Source: Topomyia yanbarensis (lineage: Eukaryota; Arthropoda; Insecta; Diptera; Culicidae). Taken from it: a stretch of 64,000 bases of DNA. Position numbers and translations under genes: made by a program. Below, piece after piece: positions 10,661-22,759 of this stretch; position 1 is the stretch's first letter, and every line of letters begins with the position of its first letter. The notes below the pieces were generated by a model that saw nothing but the letters and a program-made list of their open reading frames with translations, made no database searches and was not told the origin of the DNA. The stretch spans positions 28,351,497 to 28,415,496 of the forward strand of contig NC_080670.1 of NCBI RefSeq assembly GCF_030247195.1, read 5' to 3'.

Positions 10661-13600
10661 TTAAAGTTGGATATTGATGGTTTTTATGAAGGTGTATATA
10701 AGGGACATATAGAGGACATCGCGGCTTGCCAACACATCTCGAACCGGGACGTTGGGTGGTCTTCCTCGGGCCCGGAGGGTGTCCATAAGCCGAGACCTGG
10801 CGAAACTGTACTCGGTGCACGCCCAGACTATGTGCTCTATATCGTGATAACCGTCGCCACAAGCGCAGCTACCACTCTCCACGAGCCCAATACGTCGGAG
10901 ATGTGCATCCAGCGTGTAATGGTTCGCCATGAGTCGAGACATCACACGAATGAAGTCACGACCCACATCCATCCCCTTGAACCAAGGTTTCGTCGATACC
11001 TTAGGGGCTATCGAATGTAGCCACCTTCCTAGCTCCCCATTGCTCCACGAGGTTTGCCAACTTTCGAGGGTTCTCTGATGAGTAATACTGAAAAATTCGT
11101 GGAAGCAAATTGGTCTTTCAAAAACGTCACCTTCAATGGCACCCACCTTAGCTAAGGAGTCCGCCTTCTCATTGCCCGGAATGGAGCAATGAGAAGGGAC
11201 CCACACCAAGGTAATCTGGATAGATTTGTCAGATAAAGCACTCAGTAGCTCCCGTATATTCCCCAAAAAATACGAGGAATGCTTTCCATGTTTCATCGAG
11301 CGAATAGCGTCAATAGAACTCAGACTATCCGAGACGATGAAGTAATGATCTGCGGGTAATGTGTCAATGACTCCAAGGGTATACTGAATAGCAGCTAGTT
11401 CTGCGGCGTAAACTGAAGCAGGGTCACTGAGTTTGTAGGAGGCGGTGAACTTTTGATTGAAAATACCGAAGCCAGTGGACCCTTCGAGGTTTGATCCGTC
11501 AGTATAAAACATCTTAGAACAGTCGACTTCTCGGAATTTATTATAAAAAATATTTGGAACCACTTGTGGGCGTATGTGGTCCGGAATTCCACTAATCTCA
11601 TCTTTCATGGATGTGTCGAAGAAAACAGTAGATTCAGAAGTATTTATGAAATGCACACGGTTGGGATTGTAAGAAGAAGGGTTAATATTCTGCGCCATGT
11701 AGTCAAAGTACAGGGACATAAAACGGGTCTGAGAATTGAGCTCAACAAGCCTTTCGAAATTTTCAATCACCAACGGGTTCAAGATATCGCATCGAATGAG
11801 CAATCGATGTGAGAGTTCCCAAAATCGATTTTTCAGCGGGAGAACGCCCGACAGGACTTGGAGACTCATCGTATGGGTCGACTGCATGCACCCTAAGGCG
11901 ATACGCAAACAACGATACTGAATTCTTTCGAGTTTGATGAAATGTATGTTCGCGGCGGATCGAAAGCAGAAGCATCCGTATTCCAGTACCGACAGTATCG
12001 TTGTTTGATACAACCTAATTAGGTCTCCTGGGTGGGCACCCCACCACGTTCCGGTTATTGTACGAAGAAAGTTGATCCTTTGTTGGCATTTCTGTTTCAG
12101 ATACCGAATATGGCATCCCCAAGTACCTTTCGAGTCGAACCAGACCCCTAGATATTTTACTGTGAAGACCTGAGCTATAGTTTGGCCCATTAATAGAAGC
12201 TGTAGTTGTGCTGGTTCACGCTTCCTAGAAAATACAACTAGCTCAGTTTTCTCCGTGGAGAATTCGATACCCAGCTTAATAGCCCATGCAGACAAATTGT
12301 CCAAGGTATTCTGTAATGGTCCTTGTAGATCGACAGCTTTGGGTCCCGTAACAGACACCACGCCATCGTCTGCAAGTTGTCTTAACGTGCAGGAATTGTC
12401 AAGACATTCATCAATGTCGTTGACGTAGAAATTGTATAACAGGGGGCTTAGACATGAGCCCTGGGGAAGGCCCATGTAGCTAAATCGTGATGTCGATAAG
12501 TCACCATGCGAAAAATGCATGTACTTTTCCGACAACAAGTTTAGTAAAAAGTTGTTTAAAGTCGCTGAAAGACCATGCTGGTGCAGCTTCTCTGAAAGAA
12601 TGCTGATAGAAACTGAATCAAAAGCCCCCTTTATATCTAGGAACACTGATGCCATCTGCTCTTTACTAGCATAGGCCATTTGAATTTCGGTTGAGAGCAA
12701 CGCAAGACAATCGTTCGTCCCTTTGCCTTTGCGGAAGCCAAATTGTGTATCTGACAGTAAGCCATTTGTTTCGACCCAATTGTCGAGCCGAAACAGGATC
12801 ATTTTCTCGAACAACTTCCGGATACAGGACAGCATTGCAATCGGACGATACGAATTGTGGTCGGAGGCTGATTTTCCTGGTTTTTGGATGGCGATGACCC
12901 TCACCTGTCTCCAGTCATGTGGGACAATGTTACCCTCAAGAAACCTATTAAATAAATTCAACAAGCGTCTTTTGGCAGAGTCTGGCAGATTCTTCAACAA
13001 GTTGAATTTGATTCTGTCTGGCCCTGGAGCTTTATTGTTACACGACAAGAGAGCAAGTGAGAACTCCACCATCGAAAAAGGTGTTTCGTTCGCGTTGTCG
13101 TGACGGGACGCGGCGCGGTAGATCTTCTGTGCCGGGGCGGAATCCGGACAAACCTTCTTGGCGAAATCGAATATCCAACGGTTTGAATATTCCACGCTCT
13201 CATTAGTACTGTTTCGATTTCGCATACGTTGGGCTGTTCCCCAAAGAGTGCTCATCGATGTTTCTCTCGTTAATCCGTCGACGAACCGGCGCCAATAACC
13301 GCGTTTTTTGGCTTTCATCAAACTCTTCATTCGCTTGTCTAACGTCGCGTGCTGTCGAAAACTAGCGGGTAACCCGTCGTTCCGGAAGGTCTTAAACGCG
13401 GCGGCCTTCTCTGCGTACACGTCTGAGCACTCTTTGTCCCACCAGGGATTGGGAGAACGTTTTTGTATGTTCGCGCCGGGTACTGGCTTAGTCTGAGCTT
13501 GATTCGCGCTGTCGAGAATCAAGCCAGCCAAAAAGCTGTACTCTTCCTCCGGAGGAAGTTCTTGAGTAGATTCGATGTTGTCGGATATCGCGGCAGCATA

Positions 13601-14342
13601 GCTCTTCCAATCGATATTTCGTGTCATACGAAATATTGATTGTTTCCAATGGCCTTGAGCCGTTATTGATTGAGACTACGATCGGCAGATGGTCGCTACC
13701 GTGGGGATCAGGGATTACCTTCCACGCGCATTCTAACTTTAGCGAGGTCGAGCAAAGGGATAAATCTAATGCGCTTGGGCGCGCAGGTGGGGGAGGAATC
13801 CGTGTCATTTCACCCGTGTTTAGAATTGTCATGTTGAAGTTGTCGCAAATATTGTGAATTAAAGAGGAACGGTTATCATCATAAAGGCAACCCCATTCCG
13901 TACCGTGAGAGTTAAAGTCGCCTAAAACTAGTCGCGGTGCAGGCAGGGATTCTATGATGTCATGTAGCCGGCGATGCCCAATCGCGGTGTTGGGGGGAAT
14001 ATATATGGAAGCTATGCAAAGATCTTTGCCTTTGGTTGTTACTTGACAAGCGACAACTTCAATACCTGTTATCGAGGGAAGGTTAATTCTGTAGAAGGAA
14101 TAGCACTTTTTGATCCCCAAAAGCACTCCTCCATAGGGGGTGTCTCGATCCAGGCGAATAATATTAAAGTCGTGGAAGTTGAGATCTATGTCGGAAGTTA
14201 ACCAAGTTTCACATAATGCAAATGCATCACAACTCAAATTATTTATTAAATTTTTGAAGGAATCGATTTTCGGGATGATACTTCTGCAATTCCACTGTAG
14301 AACAGTGATCAAATCCGTGACCTCGTTCGATGAGTTAGCCAT
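10661..14342 (-). pseudogene. I-clade ORF2: endonuclease, RT, RNase H; one frameshift
   Basis: The polymerase ORF lies in two overlapping frames. The first (13488-14342, true ATG at 14342) encodes the endonuclease, with the LCETWLTS and LVLGDFNSHGTEWG motifs and GSDHLPIV near its end. The second (10661 to about 13640) encodes the reverse transcriptase: SYRPIAMLSC, an AFDSV block, GLPQGSCLSPLLYN and a catalytic box reading LADD rather than the usual F/YADD. Next come an RNase H domain (YTDGSN, SDSLSSIDAI) near residues 705-840 of that frame and a C-terminal CCHC-type segment (CACGDGYHDIEH). The two frames join around 13612-13640, where a single-base indel switches frame. The rest is intact, so inactivation is recent. 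Confidence 0.85.
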
Positions 14343-15257
14343 CGAAGTATACAATCGCTGAAAGGAGGGGCCATTTAGCAGTCAACTGCTTCAAAAATGT
14401 TCTTACTGTAGGGAGAAAAGCTAACAACAGACTTTTTTTTTTTTTATTCAAATCGTTTATTTGATAAGGCACGTTGCGTTAGCTTAAAGGTGCCAATTTT
14501 GTTTTGTTTTACATTTTAAATTGCTTAAAACTACGGGATTACATATTGATTTTTTTTAAAATGAAACTAATGCGATTTTATAGCTATCTTATATATCTAC
14601 ACAAGGGGATAATATTGTTTTCGTAAGATTAGGGGGGTCATTTAGTTTTTGTGGCAATATGGTTTGACATTTTTATCAGTGAGATTATTGGAGCAAATAA
14701 TGTTTAATTAAGGGGGACAATTTTTTACGACTAACTTAAAACTAGGCATAACTAGAGGGCATGATTGAATTTTGTAAAGATTCGTAATTATAGTTATTTT
14801 TGTGGGTAGTAGAGTTGGGCAATTTCAACGAGATTATATAATATAATAGTTAAAACTAGAAGAGACAAGAAGAGCTAAATGCTTCGTGATGATATTGGGG
14901 GGGGGGGGTAGGGGTGTTACTTCTGGGTATAAGAGTCAGGGGAGGGAGGGTAGACAAAGATGGCAGGGAGAGAAAATTATTTCAGTTTCAGGCATCGTGA
15001 GATCAACGGATGGATTACAAACTCGGGTGGCCTTCATCAGGGGAATCATGTACTGGGACGCCGGGTGGTCCTCCTCAAGATGGCAGGGGTTTTTCCAGAC
15101 GATTTCGTAGTACGGCTCAGATGTGGATCGGCTACATTTCGAGTTAAGCGTGTTATGTTCGTGCCGTAGGTCCCGTGTTTGTTGGCTCATTCGATACAGA
15201 TGGTTTGATACAGGTGGAAGAGCGTTCTGAGAATGATAAGGAGATAACAAGGGGCAG

Positions 15258-16746
15258 TTAGACTTGTATATTGATGGTTTTCACAAAGGTGTATATAAGG
15301 GACATATAGAGAACGTCGCGGCTTGCCAGCACATCTCGAACCGGGACGTTGGTTGGTCTTCCTCGGGCCTGCAGGGTATCCATTAGCCGAGACCTAGCGG
15401 AACTGTACTCGGTGCACGCCCAGACAATGTGCTCGATGTCGTGATAGCCGTCGCCACAAGCGCAGATACCACTATCCACGAGCCCAATACGCCGGAGATG
15501 TGCATCCAGCGTGTAATGGTTTGCCATGAGTCGGGACATCACACGAATGAAGTCACGACCCACATCCATCCCCTTGAACCAAGGTTTCGTCGATACCTTA
15601 GGGATTATCGAATGTAGCCACCTTCCCAGCTCTCCACTGCTCCACGAAGTTTGCCAACTTTCGAGGGTTCTCTGATGAGTAATACTGAAAAATTCGCTGA
15701 AGCAAATTGGTCTTTCGTAAACGTCTCCTTCTAAGGCACCCACCTTAGCTAAGGAGTCTGCCTTCTCATTGCCCGGAATGGAGCAATGAGAAGGGACCCA
15801 TACCAAGGTAATCTGGAAAGAGTTGTCAGATAAAGCACTCAGTAGCTCCCGTATTTTCCCCAAAAAATACGAAGAGTGCTTGCCTTGTTTCATCGAGCGA
15901 ATAGCGTCAATGGAACTGAGGCTATCCGAAACGATGAAGTAATGGTCTGCGGGTAATGTTTCAATGACTCCAAGGGTATACTGAATGGCAGCTAGTTCTG
16001 CGGCGTAAACTGAAGCAGGGTCACTGAGTTTGTAGGAGGCGGTGAACTTTTGATTGAAAATACCGAAGCCAGTGGACCCTTCGAGGTTTGATCCGTCAGT
16101 ATAAAACATCTTAGAACAGTCGACTTCTCGGAATTTATTATAAAAAATATTTGGAACCACTTGTGGGCGTATGTGGTCCGGAATTCCAATAATCTCATCT
16201 TTCATGGATGTGTCGAAGAAAACAGTAGATTCAGAAGTATTTATGAAATGCACACGGTTGGGATTGTAAGAAGAAGGGTTAATATTCTGCGCCATGTAGT
16301 CAAAGTACAGGGACATGAAACGGGTCTGAGAATTGAGCTCAACAAGCCTTTCGAAATTTTCAATCACCAACGGGTTCAAGATATCGCATCGAATGAGCAA
16401 TCGATATGAGAGTTCCCAAAATCGATTTTTCAACGGGAGAACGCCCGACAGCACTTCGAGACTCATCGTATGGGTCGACTGCATGCACCCTAAGGCGATA
16501 CGCAAACAACGATACTGAATTCTTTCGAGTTTGATGAAATGTATGTTCGCGGCGGAGCGAAAGCAGAAGCATCCGTATTCCATTACCGACAGTATCGTTG
16601 TTTGATACAACCTAATTAGGTCTCCTGGGTGGGCACCCCACCATGTTCCGGTTATTGTACGAAGAAAGTTGATCCTTTGTTGGCATTTCTGTTTCAGATA
16701 CCGAATATGGCATCCCCAAGTACCTTTCGAGTCGAACCAGACCCCT
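15258..16746 (-). pseudogene. I-clade ORF2 fragment (RT C-terminus and RNase H)
   Basis: This open segment encodes the C-terminal end of the reverse transcriptase, the complete RNase H domain (YTDGSN, SDSLSSIDAI) and the terminal CCHC-like segment of the I-clade polymerase. It is the 5'-truncated remnant carried by nested copy 2. It differs from the corresponding part of copy 1 by only a handful of substitutions (for example VIETLP versus VIDTLP, and KQGKHSS versus KHGKHSS). It has no start of its own and no endonuclease, so it cannot make a functional protein. Confidence 0.88.
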
Positions 16747-16858
16747 TTTTAAATTTTTAATGCCGTTTCCGGCAATCAAAAAAGAGCGTTTTAGTTAGCC
16801 AAATAAATTGCCCCGAAGGCATACTTTATTACGCCAAACCTGCTCTATCAAAAAGGTG
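16747..16858 (-). other. 112-bp structured sequence joined to the truncated 5' end
   Basis: This stretch lies between the end of I-element homology and the right target duplication, so it entered with copy 2. On the minus strand it contains short perfect hairpins: TGCC-TTCGG-GGCA, TGCCG-GAAA-CGGCA (a GNRA tetraloop), and GGCGTA...TATGCC overlapping the first. It also contains an ATTTATTTGG stretch resembling an Sm site. It ends in an A-rich tract directly at the junction. This is the layout expected when the reverse transcriptase jumps from the LINE RNA to the 3' end of another small RNA. I do not recognise the RNA. Confidence 0.55.
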
Positions 16859-18095
16859 ACAACAGACTTTTAATAGGATCAGTTATATTGAAAGTTTTTA
16901 TTATCCAGTCCACAATGTCCGAGAGTTTGATAATTCCAGTGCCGCGATTATTCTCGAACTGAAACAGAGGAACACTTGGGATTTTTGATGTTCCGGGAAG
17001 TGCTGGGAACTCCTTCTCTGAGTTTAATCCTCCGAGACCAGGAGCTAATTGCTTCGGTTTGGTTGCAACACTTCCAATAGATGTGACTTTCTGAGTCCCG
17101 TCAAGGGATACCTTCTGGCCTTTACAACGAACTTTAGGAGAGGAAATGTTCCTCCTCTTCCTATAACTTCTAGGCGCCCTAGTAGATGTTCCCTCTTGTG
17201 GGTCATCAGCCTCGCCCTCGTTAGGAGGCAAGTGAGCATAGATGTTTGTTGAGGTTGGTGGTGTAGCTTTCTTTAGCATTTCTGCGAAAGAACGTTCGGA
17301 TCGTCCCGCAAGGGAACGTTTTAGTTTATCCCCGCGTAGTTTGTACGCGGGACATGCCGAGATATCATGCAGATTCTCTGCACAGTAAGGACACTTCTCA
17401 GCATTCTTACTGCACGAATCATCTAGATGATTCTCCCCGCATTTTCCACAGCGGGCCTTATTGCTACAATGGGTGGCTGTGTGACCCAATTGTTTACACT
17501 TTGTGCAATTCATGACCCGCGGCACAAACAGACGCACAGGTAGACGAACCTTGTGCAAGAGGACGTAATTTGGCAAAGCGGTACCAGCGAAGGTCAACCG
17601 ATAAGAGTTTGATTGGGGGTACGTTTTTGAACCATCCCCCGCAACTACTACTGAGTGCAAACGCTTGCACTCGAGTATTTTCACTGGCTGAAGTATGCGG
17701 TCTCTAAAACGGCCAACCCCGTACTGCAGCAGATCCTCGCATGTCAAACTGTCATCGGTGACAACGCCTTCAGACTGTACTTTTACAGCTGGAATATACA
17801 CGTGAAAGTCCTTCGTAAAGTGCTCGCAGCAAGCAATATCGTTTGCCTGCTTTGAGTTAGTCAGCACGACCCTCAGCCTGTCTGAGCGGACCTTTTTTAT
17901 TTCGGTCACAGCCGAGAACCGTTCCGTCAGGTCTTTTGAAATCTGTAATAGATTCAGCGATTTTGTTTTGGGCCGAAAGAAGACCACAAAGGGACCGGTC
18001 GAGAGCTCTGGATATTGTTTGGGTCGGGGGAGAGCCTTAGGAGTCGACTCGATCTCCATTTGGCCATCCGGGGAGGAAGCCATCGACACCGTCAA
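16848..18095 (-). CDS. I-clade ORF1, zinc-knuckle nucleic-acid-binding protein, C-terminus replaced
   Basis: The 415-residue gag-like protein of copy 1. The middle holds a series of three CCHC-type knuckles (CTKCKQLGHTATHC, CGKCGENHLDDSC, CPYCAENLHDISAC), preceded by an RNA-recognition-like region (FVVFFRPKTKSLNLLQISKD and onward). Such proteins bind element RNA and form the ribonucleoprotein particle. The last few residues are read from the inserted copy 2: the stop codon at 16848-16850 lies in the 112-bp extra sequence. In uninterrupted form the frame would run about 29 more codons to a stop at 14335-14337, which overlaps the ORF2 ATG (14340-14342) by eight bases. Start chosen at the ATG at 18095. 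Confidence 0.82.
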   Translation of the reverse strand: MTVSMASSPDGQMEIESTPKALPRPKQYPELSTGPFVVFFRPKTKSLNLLQISKDLTERFSAVTEIKKVRSDRLRVVLTNSKQANDIACCEHFTKDFHVYIPAVKVQSEGVVTDDSLTCEDLLQYGVGRFRDRILQPVKILECKRLHSVVVAGDGSKTYPQSNSYRLTFAGTALPNYVLLHKVRLPVRLFVPRVMNCTKCKQLGHTATHCSNKARCGKCGENHLDDSCSKNAEKCPYCAENLHDISACPAYKLRGDKLKRSLAGRSERSFAEMLKKATPPTSTNIYAHLPPNEGEADDPQEGTSTRAPRSYRKRRNISSPKVRCKGQKVSLDGTQKVTSIGSVATKPKQLAPGLGGLNSEKEFPALPGTSKIPSVPLFQFENNRGTGIIKLSDIVDWIIKTFNITDPIKSLLSPF

Positions 18096-18413
18096 TGCAC
18101 GGGGTCAGCACCCGCGCAGACGGGAAAAAGCCGTAAATGTATCAAAAAGGTAGATTTCACTTATCTGTATACTCGTTTCCCACGACGCACCAGTCCAGCT
18201 TAAATAGCTGGTTATTGTTCAATCCTCGCTTTACGAACAAAAGGTTGAGGAATGTGGCCTAACGGTTAACACACGCACAAAAGAATAAAAGTCCAAACCT
18301 CGAAGAGGCAGAGAATGGCAAAATAACCTTGAACGCGGATTACTGCACTGTTCTTTTTCCAACAGACCGAAAACAAAACACTTCTATCTCGATCGAGCGA
18401 TGCGTAGAGACTG
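18096..18413 (-). promoter_or_regulatory. I-element 5' UTR with internal promoter
   Basis: The untranslated leader of copy 1 runs from the right target duplication to the ORF1 ATG. At the junction the minus strand reads GTCAGTCTC, which matches the TCAGT initiator of arthropod RNA polymerase II promoters. LINEs of this kind normally carry such an initiator at base +1, so the element probably started transcription here. No TATA box is seen. Confidence 0.5.
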
Positions 18414-19523
18414 ACTGTCGACATAATATCAAATGAATGGTTTGGTTGGTGAATGAATTTATATTTCCTCTGCACTCAAGCATTCGATTCTGCATGAAAT
18501 TTCAGTCAGGTGGAAATTGAATGAATGAGGGAGGCGTTGAATCTGAGTGTCGGTTTCGGTAAATGCAAGCAGAAATAGGTAACTGATTTTGAAATTTCGT
18601 ACAATAAGTTAAAATATCGATCAAAAAATAATTATTCGCAATCAGAAAACGATGGTTTGAGCTTGCTAGGCGTGAGCTGATCATCAAAACTAACGAATAT
18701 ACTGCCAGAGCAGAGGGCTAGATCTAACGCGTGTCTTCTTTAAAATCGTGCTTATACAAAGTTACATAGAGTATATACGCATTACATACACATTCTATTT
18801 GACGGACATCCGGGCCTTTGAAAGTGTTTCAAATGAGATCGATCCATTAAACCCCATTACCATGACCCGGCAGTTCCCATATAAAAACCATATTCTGGTG
18901 CATTTATGAATTATTGACGGTTTTATGACATTTTGAAGGTGGTGGAACTTGGGCACTGGCCATATTTACCGTTTTTTTTAGGAGGTTGTATGGTTTTGGA
19001 GCACATAAGAATTTACTTGTGATACAGGTCTATTTCTGGTACAATAAGGCACATCGCTTTTAAAATGCTCAGAGGAGTATCATTCATGGTGTGACAAAGT
19101 TACCAAACAATGGACGCATTAGCTGTTTATGCTATCGAGTCAGATTGACTTTGACTGCATACATTTTGCGAGTTAAGAATATAAGACATACGTCAGCTGG
19201 ACTATTCGTAAGCATGAATGCACGAGTCATTTCAAGTGGCAAAACCTATTTTTAATTCAGGCGTCGCCGGTTTTAGTTCAGAATTACTCTTATGAGCTTT
19301 TCCTTCGAACTCAATTGCAGTTTTCGCACCGTTTTGTTGGATGTCTTCAAAAACATTTGATTAGTTTTGAAAAAAATCTATCAATTTTTTTCCAAATTAA
19401 AAATAATAGATTTAAATAATTTTACACATTCATTGGAATAATCTTTTGCTATATATGTTTTTATAACAATATTTCTAATTATTCTCTGGATTCTAATGGA
19501 TTTCCATATATTTTTTCGTATTT

Positions 19524-19873
19524 CAGTGAACACCCGTTTTTATCAGCCCCTTGATGAATTTTAGGCTGATAAAACGATGACATTACATTTTTCTTTCTTT
19601 TTAATAAACCGAAGCTCTTAAATTATTCTTTTTCAGTCCCTAGATATAGCCTAATAACCCTTTCTGATTATTTAGTTTAAATTTCCCTTATGGGAGTCTG
19701 ACAGTGCCAAATTTAAACAAAATTAAATTTTTTATTTTTGTATATTTTGGGATCTCTAAGATAAGAAAAATATGCTCAAGAAAGGATTTACTCGAATTCA
19801 ACTGCTAGAGCCAACTATCCATTTTTATATGAGGCTGACAAAATCGGGGGTAGATAAAATCGGGTTTTCACTG
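19524..19873. mobile_element. Small inverted-repeat MITE, Tc1/mariner type
   Basis: A 350 bp sequence with imperfect inverted ends: the left end reads CAGTGAACACCCG and the right end, reversed, CAGTGAAAACCCG, each followed by a TTTTATC(A/T)(G/A)CCCC block. The right end abuts TA; the corresponding left dinucleotide is TT, probably a decayed TA duplication. No coding capacity. The family is inferred only from the CAGT terminus and TA target. Confidence 0.6.
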
Positions 19874-20196
19874 TACTAAATTTAAGAAGGCAGATATTTT
19901 TCTCTAACTCATAAAACTAGTAGCAATATGCAAATTATGAAATTTTTACAAGTAATGTTCATTAGTTCAAATCATTATATCTCCCTTTTAAACTAGAACG
20001 ATGCCCGCATGAACGAATTGGTTTAGCAATTTTTTCCCTTTGTTCTTAACGCGTGGCTCTCAAATCAAAAGACAAGAGGTAATTTTCGTTTTCGCACCAG
20101 CAAACCAGGGGTTCTATTCTTACCGTCACGTCACTTAGTGACCAGAAAGATATTTTTTCCAGTCAATAATAGACGTAACTGTGTGAATAGGGCCCC

Positions 20197-20309
20197 AGAG
20201 CTCGGGACCAACCAGTTGCTTTAGTCCTAGCTAAATTAGCTAAATATAGCATAGTGCAGTTGCTTTAGGTTTTCATCTACGTTGTGTGATTAATCGTCTG
20301 GTTGGCCCC
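20197..20309. repeat. Short hairpin repeat
   Basis: GGGACCAACCAG at the left is answered by CTGGTTGGCCCC at the right, about 110 bases apart. This is probably the remnant of a small MITE. Confidence 0.4.
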
Positions 20310-20639
20310 AAGTTAGTGTCAGTTGCTGATGAATAGACAGTACAGTAGAACACGAAAATCCAACTTTTCTAAAATGATATTTTTAGTTTTCCATCTTTCA
20401 TTCTTGAGATTCATGTTGCAAAGTCGCAGTGTCATAGAGTCTGTGTAGGTCTATGGATTCCAAAAAAAAAATCAGCTATAGAACTGAGCCGATGAAAACG
20501 CATCCTTAGCGGTTCATGTCAACCATTCCTACCTTAGATCATTGGCCTCCCACATTTAATCTCTTACCTATCATTTCTCATCGCGAACATCTCACATCTC
20601 ATTCTACAGCTTTCAACTCTCTTCTAGTAGCTTATCAGT

Positions 20640-20770
20640 TTATTCTGCATTACGGTGGATCGCTTATTCGAACGAATGTGATTTGTATTCTCAATAACGA
20701 CAGCAAAAGCAAACGCGAGTCAGATTCAACCAAACCGCATTCGTTCGAAAAATAAATCCGTGTAGTGCAG
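20640..20770. mobile_element. Small foldback MITE
   Basis: The left arm contains TATTCTGCATTAC and, further in, TTCGAACGAATG. The right arm carries the inverted counterparts (CATTCGTTCGAA and GTAGTGCAGAATA). The arms of about 40 bases enclose roughly 50 bases. No coding capacity. Confidence 0.55.
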
Positions 20771-22741
20771 AATAAGGCTGTATATCTTACATCTTAATTT
20801 TTATCATAACCTCTAATCTCTAACTTTTCCACTGTCATTTCTCATAGCCCATTTTTGTTTTTAGAATATTTTCCTCACTACTAAGAATTTATCTCTGACT
20901 TGTCATTTAATTTTCCATTTCTCATGCTTCATTTCCTACTACAGGTCCTTCCTTCTCTCAGTTCTCTCCTCTCATTTTTCACTTATTCATTTTTTAAATT
21001 TCGTTACTCACATTTCATCTCACACCTATCAGCTCATTCTTCTTACATTTCATATCTTATCTCAGAACTTGTCGAATATGTAACAAAACTTGGACGAAAA
21101 TTAAATGTACTTGCCATCAGATCTATCCGGGTGATCTCCCTAGGGAGCATTTCGATTTCGCTTTGATTTTACCGGATATCGCCCAGGATATCATTCGTGA
21201 CCATTTGTTTGTTAATAAAATCTCTGTGTGGCTAATAGACCTTTCTCGTCAAAAATTTTTATATGATAGGATGCTTCCTTTTTTATCCCCAATTCGTTAC
21301 TTCCTATTGCCGCGATGATTTGGTACCTCTAACTATTGAAAAAAAATCAAAAATAGTGCAAGCTGCTCATTTAACCCCATATTCTGAATACCTATCTTGC
21401 CTTGTTTCCCTGTATTTTTTCACCATTTGGATGAATTTCCTGTGGAGAATACTAAAAGGATGCCAGATCTGCATATATATTAGTAAATCTGTAGATTTTG
21501 CGTTTTCACTGCAGATCTTTTGCAGATTACAAATATTTAGCAGAACAAAGCCTATGCCAGCCAATTTATACACCAACCTTCAACATTTTTGATCATTTAA
21601 ATTATATACATACTACATTTCTACGTCGCATTTATTGAAGATTTTTGTAGCAATCTGCAGACTTTTATATTTTTACTGCAGGCTATTGTTTAAATAGACC
21701 TGGCATCACTGATGCTGAAATGATTCATTCATATACCTGTCAAAAATATAGAGCATTGTGTGAAAATGTATAACCTCACTTTTCTGACAGTTCGGTGTGC
21801 TTGTTTACCTAAGATTTGTTTACACGGACTTTTAAAATTTACATTACTTGAATACTTTCGATGCTCTTTGAAAGAATATCAACTCAAGAGGGATGAGGAT
21901 TGGAACAATGGTAACCTGGTTCATACATTGACCAATCGGCGCTGGATGTAAAACCCGGTGGCATATGCTGAATCGAAAGATCAAGCATTGGGCTATAAAA
22001 TGATTGCTTTCTGGATGATGGATCCTTATCCTATTTGTACACATTTGTTTGTTTGCTCGTGGGTTAATTCCTAACAAGATGATCCGATTGATTATTCATT
22101 TTTAGGTGGTGAAGTTTACCTGAACTTTATAGGTAACGAATTCGGTCGATGATAAGTTGTTGAAATGATTTTGATCGTTCAATGCTCATATCGAAGAACG
22201 TTTCCATTGGTCAGAATGCCTACCAGCGTATGGAACAATAATTTATTATTCGGTTTCAAGTTCCATTACAGTAAAAGTTTCGTCGATTATCGCATTGTCG
22301 TTGATTTAGCCGGAATATGCAAAATAGCGCTCGGCACTGACGACAAGGAGTAAGAAGGATTTGATTGGAGTGATAATAATGCAGAGCATTATATATTCTG
22401 GTAGAATATCAGGGAGGAGAAATTATATGTAAATTTATATTATATCCCGAGTTGCATTAATTTTGGCACCGCAATAAAGCTATCTGCAACTGCTGTCTTG
22501 TTCAAATTGGCACGAAATAACTAGGCATCGAATGATAGATTTCATAGTCAATTTATTTACTTTTTCTGAAGGATAAGTAATTAGTATGTTGTGAATATGT
22601 GTGTCGCCGGTGCCGTGTGTTATGATGGTACCGGACGGAACCGTTGGTCAGATCTGTCTTAACGCTCTCTACTTAGCGCAGGATACGCGAAACCGCTGCT
22701 AGCTTTCGAAAGAAAATTCCTAGCTGCTGCTACTCTATCAG

Positions 22742-22759
22742 TCTCTCTCTCTCTCTCTC
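22742..22759. repeat. (TC)n microsatellite
   Basis: Nine uninterrupted TC dinucleotides. Confidence 0.9.

Larger units (their letters stand above)
14437..16858 (-). mobile_element. 5'-truncated I-clade copy 2 nested in copy 1
   Basis: A second copy of the same family begins with a poly-A tail (poly-T on the + strand, from 14437), runs through the 3' UTR and the 3' half of ORF2, and loses homology to copy 1 after 16746. It is flanked by a 13-bp duplication, ACAACAGACTTTT (14424-14436 and 16859-16871). The insertion lies within the 3' end of copy 1's ORF1. The copies are nearly identical over shared sequence, showing that the family was active recently. The last 112 bases (16747-16858) are not homologous to copy 1 and are described separately. 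Confidence 0.9.
9828..18413 (-). mobile_element. Full-length I-clade non-LTR retrotransposon, copy 1
   Basis: A LINE on the minus strand bounded by a perfect 14-bp target duplication (9814-9827 and 18414-18427). It has a 5' UTR (18096-18413), ORF1 with zinc knuckles, ORF2 with endonuclease, reverse transcriptase and RNase H, and a 3' UTR of about 830 bp ending in an A-tail. An RNase H domain after the reverse transcriptase plus a CCHC-knuckle ORF1 is typical of the I clade or close relatives (LOA, R1). It is interrupted by a second copy of the same family (14437-16858). Without the insert it is about 6.15 kb. ORF2 has one frameshift. Confidence 0.88.
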
